Assembly: GCA_001914955.1 (NCBI GenBank)
Contig: MNDM01000044.1
Span: 1-64,000 of the forward strand
Reading direction: 5' to 3'
DNA from: Nitrospirae bacterium 13_2_20CM_2_62_8
GTDB taxonomy: Bacteria > Nitrospirota > Nitrospiria > Nitrospirales > Nitrospiraceae
Length of the DNA: 64,000 nucleotides
A program made the translations under genes and the position numbers. This document shows, in pieces, positions 7,632 to 17,430 of the stretch. Numbering within the stretch: the stretch's first letter is position 1; the number at the start of each line of letters is the position of its first letter. Below the pieces are notes generated by a model, which worked only from the letters and a program-made list of their open reading frames with translations, was not told the DNA's origin and did not search any database.

Positions 7632-9497
7632 CTAGTGAGATCTGAGCCATTCCTCAAAGACGACCAGACTAAACAAAATCTTATGATTGTCATGTCGACC
7701 AGAGGCATGTTGTTTGAACAGTTCCTGCACTGCGGACTGGCGCAGGTACTGATATATTTGAGATTCATTGTCAAGCAGGATCTCTGCCAATTTGTTGTCC
7801 ATGGCACCACGGAACCAACTATCAACCACATCCACAGCAAACCCGCGCTTTTTCCTTTTCAGAAACGAGCGAGGGAGATAAGTCTCACAAGCTTGGCGAT
7901 GCAACCACTTCTGGGAGCCATTCCTCACTTTGAAATCTGCCGACAATCTTTCGACATATTCGACGATCTCTTTATCCAGGTAAGGGACGCGAAGTTCGAG
8001 GCCATGAGCCATCGATAGCTTATCCGCATACATGAGGAGTTCATCGGGGAGAGTGGATCGCACCTCCAAAAACTGGAAGCCTCCAAGCTCGTCTGTCTCA
8101 GTCATGAGATCGGCGAGATCCTCCCAGCATTCCAGTATTTTGTCACCCGTATTAGGGCAAAGTAGCCCGTCTTGAAACAGTTCATCGATTTTATTTCCTG
8201 GTAGGATCGATAACACGTGTTGATATCTTTCCATTCGATCAGGGATGTCCAGAGAGTACACCCCCCGCTTCAGGGTCTCATTTCTCGGTAGAGCAGTGAT
8301 AGCCGAGGAGATAGGGGTGCGCATCCACCTCGGTAAACTTCCCCACAACGCGCTGTAGCGGATTCCGAGATGACGACGATAACCGCCAAATAGTTCATCC
8401 GGTCCCTGACCGATCAATGCTACCTTGACGTCCTGTCGGGCTCGTTCACAGACGAAATACATGGGAACAATTGAGGAAGATGCGATCGGTTCTTCCAAGC
8501 ATGCCACTATTTTGGGGAGCGTTTCCTCAAATATGGACCTCGTCAGCGTCACGGTGGTGTGTTGCGACGACAACTTGTGGGCCGTCTCTGCCGCATCTGC
8601 CAATTCATCATCGGCAAAGCTTGAACCATACCCCACTGTGTAAGTCGGCCAAGAACTCCCGTACAGATTCATCAGGGCGAGCAAGAGCCCAGAGTCGATG
8701 CCACCGCTCAGCAGCAGGCCCACGGGTACATCGCTGATGAGCTGCCTCTGCACAGCCCGTTTATAGAGGGCGAGCAGCTCTTCTTTAGCTTCGCCGTCGG
8801 ACTTCCGCGGTAAAAATGGAGCAGGCTTAGATTTGTACCATCGACTCAGGCGATGAGAGCCGTTTTCGAATGCTAACATGGTTCCTGGCGCGAGCTTTCG
8901 TACGCCCTTAAGTAAGGTGTAGGGAGAAGGTGTGTAGCGATAGCGGAGAAACAGATGTAAGGAGATGGGATCTACCTCAGCTCTGTCCTGGGTCGCTGCA
9001 AGAACAGCGCGAATCTCAGAGCCGAAGTACACACGATCTGCATCTATCCTGTAGTAAACCAGCTTGATTCCGAACGGGTCTCGGGCTAGCACTAACCGTC
9101 TTTGTCGGGCATCCCAGATCGCCAAACCGAACATACCGCTGAGACGATTGAGCACCTCATCGCCCCACTGCTTATATCCATGGACGATGACCTCCGTATC
9201 GGATCTCGTTCGGAATACGTGCCCACACGCTTCCAGCTCACGCCTGAGTTCCAGGAAATTGTAGATCTCGCCATTGAAGACGACCCAAACGGATTCTTCC
9301 TGGTCCGACATGGGCTGGTGGCCACCCGCAAGATCGATGATGGAGAGCCGTCGAAACCCGAGTCCGAGTGGTCCTGCGATATAGCACCCTTCGTCATCAG
9401 GACCTCGATGGATAAGGGCCTTTGTCATCCTTTCTATGTGTTCACGGAGAACAGGAGCCTGGTTCCCAAAGTTATATTGTCCACAAATGCCGCACAT
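7632..9497 (-). CDS. asnB: Asparagine synthase-type glutamine amidotransferase
   Basis: 621 residues. Begins MCGICGQY, giving the N-terminal nucleophile Cys2 after Met removal. The class-II glutaminase domain (LIHRGPDDEG, FNGEIYNF, RSDTEVI) is followed by the synthetase domain with the PP-loop VGLLLSGGIDSGLLLAL near residue 255. It uses glutamine nitrogen and ATP to amidate a carboxylate. Inside exopolysaccharide clusters such AsnB homologues are thought to amidate uronic acids or amino-acid substituents rather than make free asparagine. The setting here, between a deacetylase-like protein and a glycosidase-like protein, fits that reading. Confidence 0.9.
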   Translation of the reverse strand: MCGICGQYNFGNQAPVLREHIERMTKALIHRGPDDEGCYIAGPLGLGFRRLSIIDLAGGHQPMSDQEESVWVVFNGEIYNFLELRRELEACGHVFRTRSDTEVIVHGYKQWGDEVLNRLSGMFGLAIWDARQRRLVLARDPFGIKLVYYRIDADRVYFGSEIRAVLAATQDRAEVDPISLHLFLRYRYTPSPYTLLKGVRKLAPGTMLAFENGSHRLSRWYKSKPAPFLPRKSDGEAKEELLALYKRAVQRQLISDVPVGLLLSGGIDSGLLLALMNLYGSSWPTYTVGYGSSFADDELADAAETAHKLSSQHTTVTLTRSIFEETLPKIVACLEEPIASSSIVPMYFVCERARQDVKVALIGQGPDELFGGYRRHLGIRYSALWGSLPRWMRTPISSAITALPRNETLKRGVYSLDIPDRMERYQHVLSILPGNKIDELFQDGLLCPNTGDKILECWEDLADLMTETDELGGFQFLEVRSTLPDELLMYADKLSMAHGLELRVPYLDKEIVEYVERLSADFKVRNGSQKWLHRQACETYLPRSFLKRKKRGFAVDVVDSWFRGAMDNKLAEILLDNESQIYQYLRQSAVQELFKQHASGRHDNHKILFSLVVFEEWLRSH

Positions 9498-9586
9498 AAG
9501 ATTCGCTAGTCTGTCCAGACTTGGAATTGTGTTAATACGTTTGCCGTCCCAGAGCGTATCATGGACTTAGTGCACCGCTGCCGCGA

Positions 9587-10831
9587 TTACGACTCGGCGC
9601 AGGATAGTCCTGTCTCGGGGGACTTCTGTAGGTGTTGATAGAGCAGAAAGCAGAGACTTCGAAACAGTTGCGACTGAGCCCAGCGATGCATAGGAACATT
9701 GTCCCAGCCGAAGAGAAGCTGACGAGTCCGGAAGGAGCCGTCGGACTTTTGCCATCGCACAAGCAGATCTGTGACGACAGTCGACAAGAGCCCGTCCAAT
9801 TCTGGAAAACCCCCTTTCAACAATATGGCAAGGTTGATACACTCCGCATAATCATAGAGCTCTCGCCGATATACCGTGAGCCGAGGCGCCCTGGAAAATG
9901 GCTTGGGCAAACCTTGTGCGTCAAACAAGAACCTCACGTAATAACCAACCCCGCGTTCAATGGCATTCGTGCAACGACAATCTCCTGTGAGCCTTTCGAT
10001 CTTTGCTAGGGCCTTGAGGACAAAGCATGTGTGAAAGTGATCGACAAAATCTTTCTGATTATCAGTTGAATAGTACCAGGAGCCGTCTGCATTTTGAGAC
10101 GCAAGGACGAAGTTCAGGTTTCTGTTCGCGACCTCCCGGTACTGGTCCTCCGAGAAATCTAACGCTGCCCTCGTTAGGAGACACGCTCGATACGCACTCG
10201 CGTTTATGACACCACCAGGGTCGTCGAGTGCAGGAGTATACGCACACGTAGCGGTATTTGGAGAAATCTCAAAATCACGATAGCTTTTGAATGCATGCTG
10301 GGCGATTGATCGCATTATTCGCCACCACTTCTGGTCCTTATCAATCTCATAGACCTGCGAGAAAGCTTCGTACACATAGGGGAGAGTTGTTATAAGAGGA
10401 GTGCCCTCTTTGATGGTGCCGCCCCTCGTCTCCCAGTTGAACGGGTATCCCCAGCAGTAGTCCTCATGGTCAGGGCAGCGTGTCTCCTGAAGGACCTCAA
10501 GGAAATGGACTGCTCTTTTGTAGTATTTCTCCGCTCCAAGGACTTCTGCAAGGAACGCAAAGCCCATGGCGTAATGTGCGTCAGCGATGGGAAACCGCTG
10601 CGGTTTCCAGAAGAGTGTTCGCGCTGAGGGCACAAATACCTCACAAAATACCATCGGAGACACCGCGAGCGTTCCCAGTAGCGGCTTTCTGTAGTACAGC
10701 GCCTTGGCACTCCGCCCTCGATTACTCGCGAAGAAGCTCTGATGATCGTACGATGTCTCTCCGTAGCCATCGAGCCAGTTGCTAAACCGGGAGACGACTG
10801 ATTCGACCTTCTCGACTAGCGTTTCTCCCAT
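9587..10831 (-). CDS. Alpha/alpha-barrel protein of an exopolysaccharide locus (glycosidase- or lyase-like)
   Basis: 414 residues. Repeated helical hairpins are visible throughout, with recurring aromatic-rich turns (ADAHYAMGFAFLAEVLG, INASAYRACLLTRAALDFSE, FVLASQNADGSWYYS, DFVDHFHTCFVLKALAKI, LLVRWQKSDGSF). The QNADGSW and QKSDGSF turns are the kind found in six-hairpin alpha/alpha toroids (glycosidases, lyases, epimerases, terpenoid cyclases). No signal peptide is seen, so it is probably cytoplasmic. I do not recognise a specific family. Context suggests a role in polysaccharide modification. Confidence 0.55.
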   Translation of the reverse strand: MGETLVEKVESVVSRFSNWLDGYGETSYDHQSFFASNRGRSAKALYYRKPLLGTLAVSPMVFCEVFVPSARTLFWKPQRFPIADAHYAMGFAFLAEVLGAEKYYKRAVHFLEVLQETRCPDHEDYCWGYPFNWETRGGTIKEGTPLITTLPYVYEAFSQVYEIDKDQKWWRIMRSIAQHAFKSYRDFEISPNTATCAYTPALDDPGGVINASAYRACLLTRAALDFSEDQYREVANRNLNFVLASQNADGSWYYSTDNQKDFVDHFHTCFVLKALAKIERLTGDCRCTNAIERGVGYYVRFLFDAQGLPKPFSRAPRLTVYRRELYDYAECINLAILLKGGFPELDGLLSTVVTDLLVRWQKSDGSFRTRQLLFGWDNVPMHRWAQSQLFRSLCFLLYQHLQKSPETGLSCAES

Positions 10832-10860
10832 GGATAGACTTGGCCAGATTCAAAAGGTGA

Positions 10861-11790
10861 CTAGTTCGGTATGACTCTGAAACTATCTACTCGCTTGAAC
10901 TTCAGTATGGATTTCAGAATAATCTTTAGCTTGAGCATCTGCTCTCTGCGGTGGAATTCCATGACGTTGTGTGAGATAGGCCTTTCTATCTGGCGTAACA
11001 AGGCCCAGCAATATCCCAAACCCAGTGCAGTTCCCCCAATGACATACGGTTTCTTGGTCATTCTATAAGCGACTCTGAAAAGCTCCCAGACCGGATGTCC
11101 ACCTAGATAGTAGTCTTTCTCACCGTAGGAAAAACTTGCAGCGAAGACACTGCGCCCAGCCGTTCCCAAAGGCCTATGGTGGAAGAACGATTTCTCTCGA
11201 AATGATCGGGTCTTCCAGCCCATCATGCGGGCGGTTGTAACTGCGATCCAGTCTATTCCTCCGGCCTTGTGTGGGATATACCCACCAATTTCCTCAAAGC
11301 ATCGCCGTCGAAACAGCTGGCATTGACCAGAAACATGGTTATGCCCCTCGAAACTGTGTGATTCTGAGCTGTAGCCTTCTTCTTCCTTGAAAATTGTTCC
11401 CCCAACTCCAAGGGTTGAATCTTCTCCGAATTTGTTCAAGAGAAATTCAAAATGATCCTCGTCGAATGAAATATCTGCATCTATATTACCTATAACCTCA
11501 TACTCAAGGTTCTTGACCCTCTCATGGCCAGCGTTGAAAGAATACACCTTAGCGGCAAAGCTTCTATCCCTACGTCGTGGCATCTGGATCATTTCGATCC
11601 AGTCATACCTTGCAAGATACCGTCCCACAATACTGGCCGTAGAATCTATCGATCCGTCATCCACTATCACCCACTTTGTCGGTAAGACAGTCTGACGTAT
11701 CATCGATTGAATTGTCTTCTCGATGAACGCCTCTTCATTACGAGCAGGGGTGATCAGAACGTATGGCAAGGACGAGCAGCGATGACTCAT
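10861..11790 (-). CDS. Glycosyltransferase family 2
   Basis: 309 residues. GT-A fold: PYVLITPARNEEAFIEKTIQSM at the N-terminus, KWVIVDDGSIDSTASIV (first aspartate motif), VIGNIDADISFDEDHFE (the metal-binding DxD region), and GGIDWIAVTTARMMGW downstream. It ends with a basic, weakly hydrophobic tail. It would transfer one sugar of the repeat unit. It follows the PDA-GT4 fusion gene by about ten bases and belongs to the same transcription unit. Confidence 0.85.
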   Translation of the reverse strand: MSHRCSSLPYVLITPARNEEAFIEKTIQSMIRQTVLPTKWVIVDDGSIDSTASIVGRYLARYDWIEMIQMPRRRDRSFAAKVYSFNAGHERVKNLEYEVIGNIDADISFDEDHFEFLLNKFGEDSTLGVGGTIFKEEEGYSSESHSFEGHNHVSGQCQLFRRRCFEEIGGYIPHKAGGIDWIAVTTARMMGWKTRSFREKSFFHHRPLGTAGRSVFAASFSYGEKDYYLGGHPVWELFRVAYRMTKKPYVIGGTALGLGYCWALLRQIERPISHNVMEFHRREQMLKLKIILKSILKFKRVDSFRVIPN

Positions 11791-11800
11791 TTCCTCCCTC

Positions 11801-14083
11801 TCATAGCGGCTTGGCTGAATTCGGCCGATCTCGACTACTCAGGAGTTCAGCCGTTAGATTCACGAGGCTCAGCCTCTCCTGACGCCAGGTGTGGGCCAGA
11901 TAAACCTCTTGCCCTCGTTTTACGATCTCGCCCGCCTCGCTAGGGTGGAAGAACACATATTCGATTTTCCTGGCTAGGTCCTCCGAGTTCCCAAGCTCGA
12001 AACACAGGAGAGAGTCGTCGTCGAAGTAGTCATGGACGCCCGGCGTGCGGGGAGCGATCACGGGTTTACCCAGGGCCAGGTACTCGAAAATGCGGGTCGG
12101 GGTGTTAAGCTCGGTGAATACGCTTCGACGATTCGGAATGACGCCCACGTCACACTCTCCGATGGCCGCGACGATGTCCTCCAGTGGCTTCGGCCCCAGG
12201 TAATGGACTGCCTCATGCAGACCCTTGTGTCTGACTGAATCCATCACGCGTTTAAGAAAAGGTGTCGCGTAACCGTAAACCCTGAGCTCTGCGATAGGAA
12301 CAGACTGTCGTACTCGTGCGAGGGCGTCAACCGCGAGATCCACCCCATTTCGTTCGACCAAAGTGCCATGATACATGATCACGAACGGCTTGCTCGGACT
12401 TCGAGTAGTGGAGGCGTGCGAGCCCGCGGGACGAAATCGGAAGATCTGCTCATCGGGGGTATTCATTATGACGTGAATCTTCTCCGGCAGACAACTACGC
12501 GAGGCGAATAGCCTTTTGCAGGCGAGGTTGACTGTGAGCACCGAATCGGCGAGTGCCATACTCCACTTCTCGAGTCGCTTTAGGAACCGAACGCCTGTGG
12601 TCTCTTGGTGAAGGCTGAAAATCGTCATCAAAAGTTCGGGCATCGGATCGTGTAGATCGAGGATGACCTTTGCACCGAAGGCCTTCGGTACCAGCGAGCT
12701 CAAGACAAGAATGTCGGGCATATTATGGACGTACACGACGTCATAGCGTCGGGTCAACGAGCGCATGGCGAGGAGGGCGAAGGAAATCAAAATGAACGTG
12801 GAATAGTGAAAGAGATATTGGAATGTGCTGCCGCGGCGGTTCCTGTAAGGAATACGAAGGATGTCGATGCCATTCACCGTCTCACGCTTCGGATCCTTTT
12901 CATCCTTCGAGAGGCATATCAAGTCGACTTGCATTCCCTCATTGGCAAGGGCCTCGGCGGCACGGCGCGGCCGTGGATCCGCTGGATAACTAGAGAACAA
13001 GACCATGGCCACACGCTTGCCCCGAAGGCGCCAGGCGCTCGAGACGGTCCGAGGTTGGCGACTTGAAGTGCGAGGACTCGATGAGTGAGTTGATGGTATG
13101 CTGTCAGGTCGATCCACTCCGGGATAGGCGACGCTCGTGGTAGAAAGCGATTCGCCATTCGGCTCATGAAAACCGGGTATATAGTCGCAGACGTACCGGG
13201 CTACATCTCGTGGCAGAGCAAACCAGCATTGATGCCGGTAGCGCTTGGCCACATGTTCGAGAAAATCCTGATAAAGTTGAGCCCCATACTCCAAGGACCT
13301 CCTCCTGCCATCGAAATTCATGTAGTCGGGATGAACGTTCACCAGCGCCATCCCGCCGTGTTGGGCCACCCAATCAAGCTTGCGCTTCCATATGTCAATC
13401 GAGGGTTCTTGGAACACAAGGAACAGGGTTGAATCCTGTGGCAACGTGTATGGAAGTTCGACGTAACCGGAGCCATCGTTACGAGATATCCAAAACGGGA
13501 AGATCGTGTTCACCCCGTCTGGCTGCGGCTCAAACGGGTCCGTATCAAAGGTAGATGCGTCGTAGAGGATGTTGAGATCCTGGAGCCATGGAAGATCGTG
13601 GAACATGAATGCGGAGCGAAACCCGACGGCCTGCCACGCCTCCAGATAATGATTAATTTTTTGAGCGTTGGCTGCAAACTTCTTCCGGGAAGAGTACAGT
13701 GAGCCGTCGTGCCGTAGGTCATGGACGCCCACTTCGAATCCGTGTGTGGCAAGAAAGTCGCGTATGGATTCCGGCGTTGCGTACTCGCCTTCGGGTACGA
13801 AGTTAAATGAGGAGCGAAACCCCAGACGCATTTCCATCTCGGCCAAGTCGCGGCACCGATCCAAGCCTTTCTTGCCTTCGACGTCATGGGTAAGGACGAA
13901 GGCAAACTCTTTGCCATCAGGCCAGCCGGGCCAACCATCCGGGGCCCTTCCGGCTACCTGACTGATGGGCCAAGAATTGATGTGCCTACGCCTCAGTCGT
14001 TTCGCCTGGAAACGTCGAAACACTAGGCGGAGTTTCCGCGGAAGGGTGGGCTTTAGGAAGTAATAGATTTGCCTGAGCAGCAT
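11801..14083 (-). CDS. Fusion of polysaccharide deacetylase-like domain and GT4-type glycosyltransferase
   Basis: About 760 residues. The N-terminal half (about 40-310) is deacetylase-like: FAFVLTHDVEGKKGLDRC, HGFEVGVHDLRHDG and GMALVNVHPDYMNFDG. After a Ser/Thr/Pro-rich linker (about 320-350) comes a GT-B glycosyltransferase: GKRVAMVLFSSYPADPRPRRAAEALANEG, DVVYVHNMPD, VIMYHGTLVERNGVDLAVDALARV, and a C-terminal LNTPTRIFEYLALGKPVIAPRTPGVHDYF with the sugar-nucleotide-binding glutamate. I chose the ATG at 14083. A TTG two codons earlier is possible. Both halves are full length, so this looks like a real bifunctional enzyme that could add a sugar and then de-N-acetylate it. Confidence 0.85.
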   Translation of the reverse strand: MLLRQIYYFLKPTLPRKLRLVFRRFQAKRLRRRHINSWPISQVAGRAPDGWPGWPDGKEFAFVLTHDVEGKKGLDRCRDLAEMEMRLGFRSSFNFVPEGEYATPESIRDFLATHGFEVGVHDLRHDGSLYSSRKKFAANAQKINHYLEAWQAVGFRSAFMFHDLPWLQDLNILYDASTFDTDPFEPQPDGVNTIFPFWISRNDGSGYVELPYTLPQDSTLFLVFQEPSIDIWKRKLDWVAQHGGMALVNVHPDYMNFDGRRRSLEYGAQLYQDFLEHVAKRYRHQCWFALPRDVARYVCDYIPGFHEPNGESLSTTSVAYPGVDRPDSIPSTHSSSPRTSSRQPRTVSSAWRLRGKRVAMVLFSSYPADPRPRRAAEALANEGMQVDLICLSKDEKDPKRETVNGIDILRIPYRNRRGSTFQYLFHYSTFILISFALLAMRSLTRRYDVVYVHNMPDILVLSSLVPKAFGAKVILDLHDPMPELLMTIFSLHQETTGVRFLKRLEKWSMALADSVLTVNLACKRLFASRSCLPEKIHVIMNTPDEQIFRFRPAGSHASTTRSPSKPFVIMYHGTLVERNGVDLAVDALARVRQSVPIAELRVYGYATPFLKRVMDSVRHKGLHEAVHYLGPKPLEDIVAAIGECDVGVIPNRRSVFTELNTPTRIFEYLALGKPVIAPRTPGVHDYFDDDSLLCFELGNSEDLARKIEYVFFHPSEAGEIVKRGQEVYLAHTWRQERLSLVNLTAELLSSRDRPNSAKPL

Positions 14084-14120
14084 GGCCAAGCCTGTGCAAC
14101 GGGTGCGGAGTTCGTCCTGG

Positions 14121-14903
14121 TCAAGCGCGAGCAGTCAATGGGTCGGCGCCAAGCTGCGCACCGGCCGTCTTGCCTCTGCGCGCCTCGCGCTCGATTTTCT
14201 TCCTGTTGGACGAACGGATCGCCTTGAGAATCTCCGATTGGTCCAGCTTGCTCAGGATGTCGATGTTGGCCATGACGCAATGGCCACCGATGACTCCCGG
14301 GAAGTATTTGACGGGAGGAAAGAATCCGATTCCTTCGTAGAAGGAGGCGATCTCGTCGTACTCCTGGCCCAGTTGATCACAATATCTCTCCACCTCCTGT
14401 GCCCAGGCAATCATCAGGCCGAAGAAAGTCGTCTCGGTGAGCTTCGCGAGTTCAGTCGCCTCCGGCGATGACAGGATCCTCGTCTTCATGCCTACCGACT
14501 CAAAATGCTTCGCGGCGCGCTCGCCGGAGACCGGATCGATCGCTCCCACGAACTTCGTGTAGCTGAGGAGTTCCTCGAGCATGCGCACGTGCTTACCGCG
14601 TACCGGACTGTGTACCACGGCAGCGCCCGTTCGCTCGGCTACGGCTCGCGTCGTCCCGACCGCTACCGTGCTGTTGATGATCGTCAGACTGGGGCCGAGA
14701 AGCTTGATATAGCGGGCAGTCTGGCCGACAAAGTCCTCGATCTCGAACGGGTAGCAGACGTGCATGACGTCGACAGCCTTGATTCGCTCGGTGGGAGGTG
14801 CGACATCCACTCCCACCACTTTGTGGCGTCTGGAGACGATCTCGAGGATAGGCTTTCCCACCTCTCCGAGCCCGACGACAACGACCGTCTGAGTCTCACT
14901 CAT
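14121..14903 (-). CDS. Nucleotide-sugar dehydrogenase-like protein without the C-terminal UDP-binding domain
   Basis: 260 residues. N-terminal NAD-binding Rossmann fold (VVVVGLGEVGKPILEIVSRRHKVVGVDV). The central helical domain carries EATELAKLTETTFFGLMIAWAQEVERYCD and PGVIGGHCVMANIDIL. The GGHC cysteine matches the catalytic cysteine of WecC/WbpA-type UDP-HexNAc dehydrogenases. Those enzymes run to about 430 residues, and the C-terminal nucleotide-binding domain is missing here although the frame ends normally. It may be a dehydrogenase acting on a different carrier, or a shortened WbpA-type enzyme feeding the Wbp/Wlb-like set in this locus. Confidence 0.65.
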   Translation of the reverse strand: MSETQTVVVVGLGEVGKPILEIVSRRHKVVGVDVAPPTERIKAVDVMHVCYPFEIEDFVGQTARYIKLLGPSLTIINSTVAVGTTRAVAERTGAAVVHSPVRGKHVRMLEELLSYTKFVGAIDPVSGERAAKHFESVGMKTRILSSPEATELAKLTETTFFGLMIAWAQEVERYCDQLGQEYDEIASFYEGIGFFPPVKYFPGVIGGHCVMANIDILSKLDQSEILKAIRSSNRKKIEREARRGKTAGAQLGADPLTARA

Positions 14904-14994
14904 AGCCGCAAGTCTCCTCCCAGAGGCGGTCTGGACATACGCCCCCCGTCCCCGCGCGCTCGCCGCCTCCCGCTGCGCGCCACGAAACTAAACG

Positions 14995-15933
14995 TCACGA
15001 CGCCCCCCGCTCAACATCACCCAGGTCATGCCGGGCTCCACCTATCCCTGCGTTCACATGCGTGACGCCACCCTCCACGTAGCCTTGTGGCGCCTCTGCC
15101 CCTGTCGCGCTAAGCCGGCGCTGCTCTCGAGCCCTATAGATTCTTAATCGCAATCCAGCAAGATTTTCGCGGCTGTAGATATGGAACTCCACCGTCGTCA
15201 ACTGCGACCTCATGTATTCCAATAATGCATAGACAAAGACCGCGACGCCCAACATTTCTAAAAGCTCTTCAGCCGTTGTTAGGGCGTGATATCCGATCCT
15301 CTCCTCACCGTATTGTGCGGCATATTGGCCGCTCAGAGATTCAACACCGATCGCGCCTCCGACGTAGAGAGCCCCTGCCATCGTGAACAGCCATCGTGTC
15401 TTCGGAGGAAGATGCATCAGAAACCTCACGTACGCCATTGCGAAAATAACGGTGCAAACAGCACCCGGTATAACCCAGGCGTAGTAGAGCAACCCACCCC
15501 AGCCGTAGAGCAACCCACCCCAGCCGGCGTCAAGCAACCCACTCGCTTGAAGGATGAGTCGCATTGGTTTAATCGCCATTTCATGGATTTGCACCCCTTC
15601 ATCCAGAGATAGGTAAAAGAAAATGAGGGCCAGAGCCCCCCAATGGTAGAAATAGCGACCGCCGGAGTGTTTTGTTGAGACGGCGATCACGGCCAATAGA
15701 GCCGAACTAAACAGAAGGGTGACTGAGGAATACCACGTGGGAATATTGCCCTCTCCGTCCACCGAGAACAAACGGACAAAACTCTCTTGCAGTTCCTTCA
15801 CGAGGAAGTCCTCGACGACAACATAGTAGTTGAACAGATGACCGACAAGACTGGTCAAACTGAGCATCACCACAATGAGCAGTAAGACTCGAAGCACACT
15901 TTTGGGTGAAACCGAAATTCTCGTGGCCATCAC
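14995..15933 (-). CDS. Multi-pass membrane protein of unknown function
   Basis: 312 residues with about six hydrophobic segments (around residues 14-36, 68-84, 92-112, 145-170, 180-197 and 215-240). A small internal duplication encodes GWGGLLYGWGGLLYY, visible in the DNA as two near-identical units at 15488-15530. A soluble basic tail includes LRLRIYRAREQRR, close to a tail motif in the deacetylase at 5927-7582. The start is GTG at 15933 or ATG at 15930, just after GGGAG. Its position among biosynthetic genes makes a role in polysaccharide handling likely, but no family was recognised. Confidence 0.6.
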   Translation of the reverse strand: MMATRISVSPKSVLRVLLLIVVMLSLTSLVGHLFNYYVVVEDFLVKELQESFVRLFSVDGEGNIPTWYSSVTLLFSSALLAVIAVSTKHSGGRYFYHWGALALIFFYLSLDEGVQIHEMAIKPMRLILQASGLLDAGWGGLLYGWGGLLYYAWVIPGAVCTVIFAMAYVRFLMHLPPKTRWLFTMAGALYVGGAIGVESLSGQYAAQYGEERIGYHALTTAEELLEMLGVAVFVYALLEYMRSQLTTVEFHIYSRENLAGLRLRIYRAREQRRLSATGAEAPQGYVEGGVTHVNAGIGGARHDLGDVERGAS

Positions 15934-16151
15934 TCCCAGGACGTGCGCGGGTGATGAAGTGCGGTCTTAACCTGTGACGAATTTGCCATTGCCAGCAACT
16001 CCAGATCACAAACCCAGCGTTTCGACAGTTGCAGCGATCGCAGCCGACCGAGGAGCTCTTGCAGTGCGTTACGGGCTTCCGCGGGCACCAGTGAATCCGC
16101 CAACGTCCCACCAGAGGGAGGAATCAATCCGGAAGTCTTATCGTCGATCAA
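15930..16151 (-). CDS. Possible small protein between aminotransferase and membrane protein
   Basis: 73 codons beginning at a TTG that overlaps the aminotransferase stop and ending in an overlap with the membrane-protein start. The translation (start MIDDKTSGLIPPSGG; middle ARNALQELLGRLRSLQLSKRW) has an amphipathic helical look but no recognised family. The tight overlaps at both ends are the only real support. The weak start codon counts against it. Confidence 0.25.
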   Translation of the reverse strand: MIDDKTSGLIPPSGGTLADSLVPAEARNALQELLGRLRSLQLSKRWVCDLELLAMANSSQVKTALHHPRTSWE

Positions 16152-16152
16152 C

Positions 16153-17430
16153 TCAGTCTCTCCCTGGCTGTGAGCACCTTATACTCGGAGCGGAGGTCCC
16201 GCGCGTCGCCTGTACCGTGCACAGGGTCACGCGTTGGCCGGTTGCTTTAGTGGACTCGACCACGTGGCTCACAACCCGCTCCTGCTGCTCCCGGGAGAGC
16301 TCGGGGAACATCGGGAGGGAGACCACCTGGGAGGCGGCCTGCTCGGCGACCGGCAAGTCACCCGGACGGAAGCCCAGCGCCTCGTAGGGCTTCGCGAGGT
16401 GAAGCGGGATCGGGTAGTGGATGCCCGTTCCGATGCCGGCGGCGGCCAGATCCTTCTGGAGTCGGTCACGGTCCGCGACCCGCACCACGTAGAGATGGTA
16501 GACCGGTCGAGACCACGCCGGCTCATAGGGAAGGGCGAGGGCTCCGTCGGCACCGGCGAAGAGCTCGTCGTAGCCGCATGCCCGCTCCCGGCGCTGCTCG
16601 TTCCACATCGCCAGATAACGAAGCTTCACCTGCAAGACACCCGCCTGGATGGCATCGAGCCGGCCATTGTACCCCTCAATGTCGTGGTAGTACTTCCTTG
16701 ACTGGCCGTGGTCGCGCAGCATCTGGCAGTGCCGCGCCAGTCGCTCGTCATCGGTGGTGATGGCTCCCGCTTCACCGATGGCGCCGAGATTCTTTCCGGG
16801 ATAGAAGCTGAAGGCCGCGGCGTGGCCCATCGACCCGGCCTGGCGCCAGCGGCCCTCCTTCTTCGAGAAGTACCCGGCGCCATGCGCCTGGCAGGCATCC
16901 TCGATGACGATGAGGTTGTACCGGGTCGCCAGGTCGAGGATGGGATCCATGTCGGCCATCTGCCCGTAGAGATGCACGGGGATGACTGCCGTCACCGGGC
17001 TGCCAGTGCGCTTGCTCAGCACGCGGTTGGTCCGCAGGTCGCGTCTGCATTTGGTCTCCAGATAGGAGCGCAGCCTCTCGGGATCCATGGTATAGGTGCG
17101 CTCGTCGATGTCGACGAAATCCGGCCGCGCGCCGGCCTGCGAGATCGCCTCCGTAGTGGCGATGAAGGTGAGCGGCACCGTCACCACGGTGTCTCCGGGC
17201 CGGACACCCGCCCCGATCAGCGAGAGGCGCAGGGCATCCGTGCCGCTCGCCATTCCGACGCAAAACCGCGAGTCGCAGAACTCCGCGAAGTCGCGCTCAA
17301 ATCCCTGGACCACGGGACCACCGATGAACCCGGCGGTGTCGAACGAGGTCTCGAAGACTGAGAGCAGCTCTTCCCGGAGCTCTCGGTGGACAGTGACCAG
17401 ATCAAGGAAGGGAATCTTATTGGTACTCAT
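16153..17430 (-). CDS. DegT/DnrJ/EryC1/StrS aminotransferase (WbpE/WlbC-like)
   Basis: 425 residues. Contains KIPFLDLVTVHRELREEL at the start, GMASGTDALRLSLIGAGVRPGDTVVTVPLTFIAT, IPVHLYGQMADMDPI, LIVIEDACQAHGAGY (PLP aspartate) and FSFYPGKNLGAIGEAG with the Schiff-base lysine. The C-terminal pattern GIHYPIPLHLAKPY is typical of sugar aminotransferases acting on UDP-keto-uronic acids. It overlaps the acetyltransferase gene by 14 bases, so the two are translationally coupled. Together they resemble WbpE-WbpD: amino transfer to the C3 keto group and then N-acetylation. Confidence 0.9.
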   Translation of the reverse strand: MSTNKIPFLDLVTVHRELREELLSVFETSFDTAGFIGGPVVQGFERDFAEFCDSRFCVGMASGTDALRLSLIGAGVRPGDTVVTVPLTFIATTEAISQAGARPDFVDIDERTYTMDPERLRSYLETKCRRDLRTNRVLSKRTGSPVTAVIPVHLYGQMADMDPILDLATRYNLIVIEDACQAHGAGYFSKKEGRWRQAGSMGHAAAFSFYPGKNLGAIGEAGAITTDDERLARHCQMLRDHGQSRKYYHDIEGYNGRLDAIQAGVLQVKLRYLAMWNEQRRERACGYDELFAGADGALALPYEPAWSRPVYHLYVVRVADRDRLQKDLAAAGIGTGIHYPIPLHLAKPYEALGFRPGDLPVAEQAASQVVSLPMFPELSREQQERVVSHVVESTKATGQRVTLCTVQATRGTSAPSIRCSQPGRD

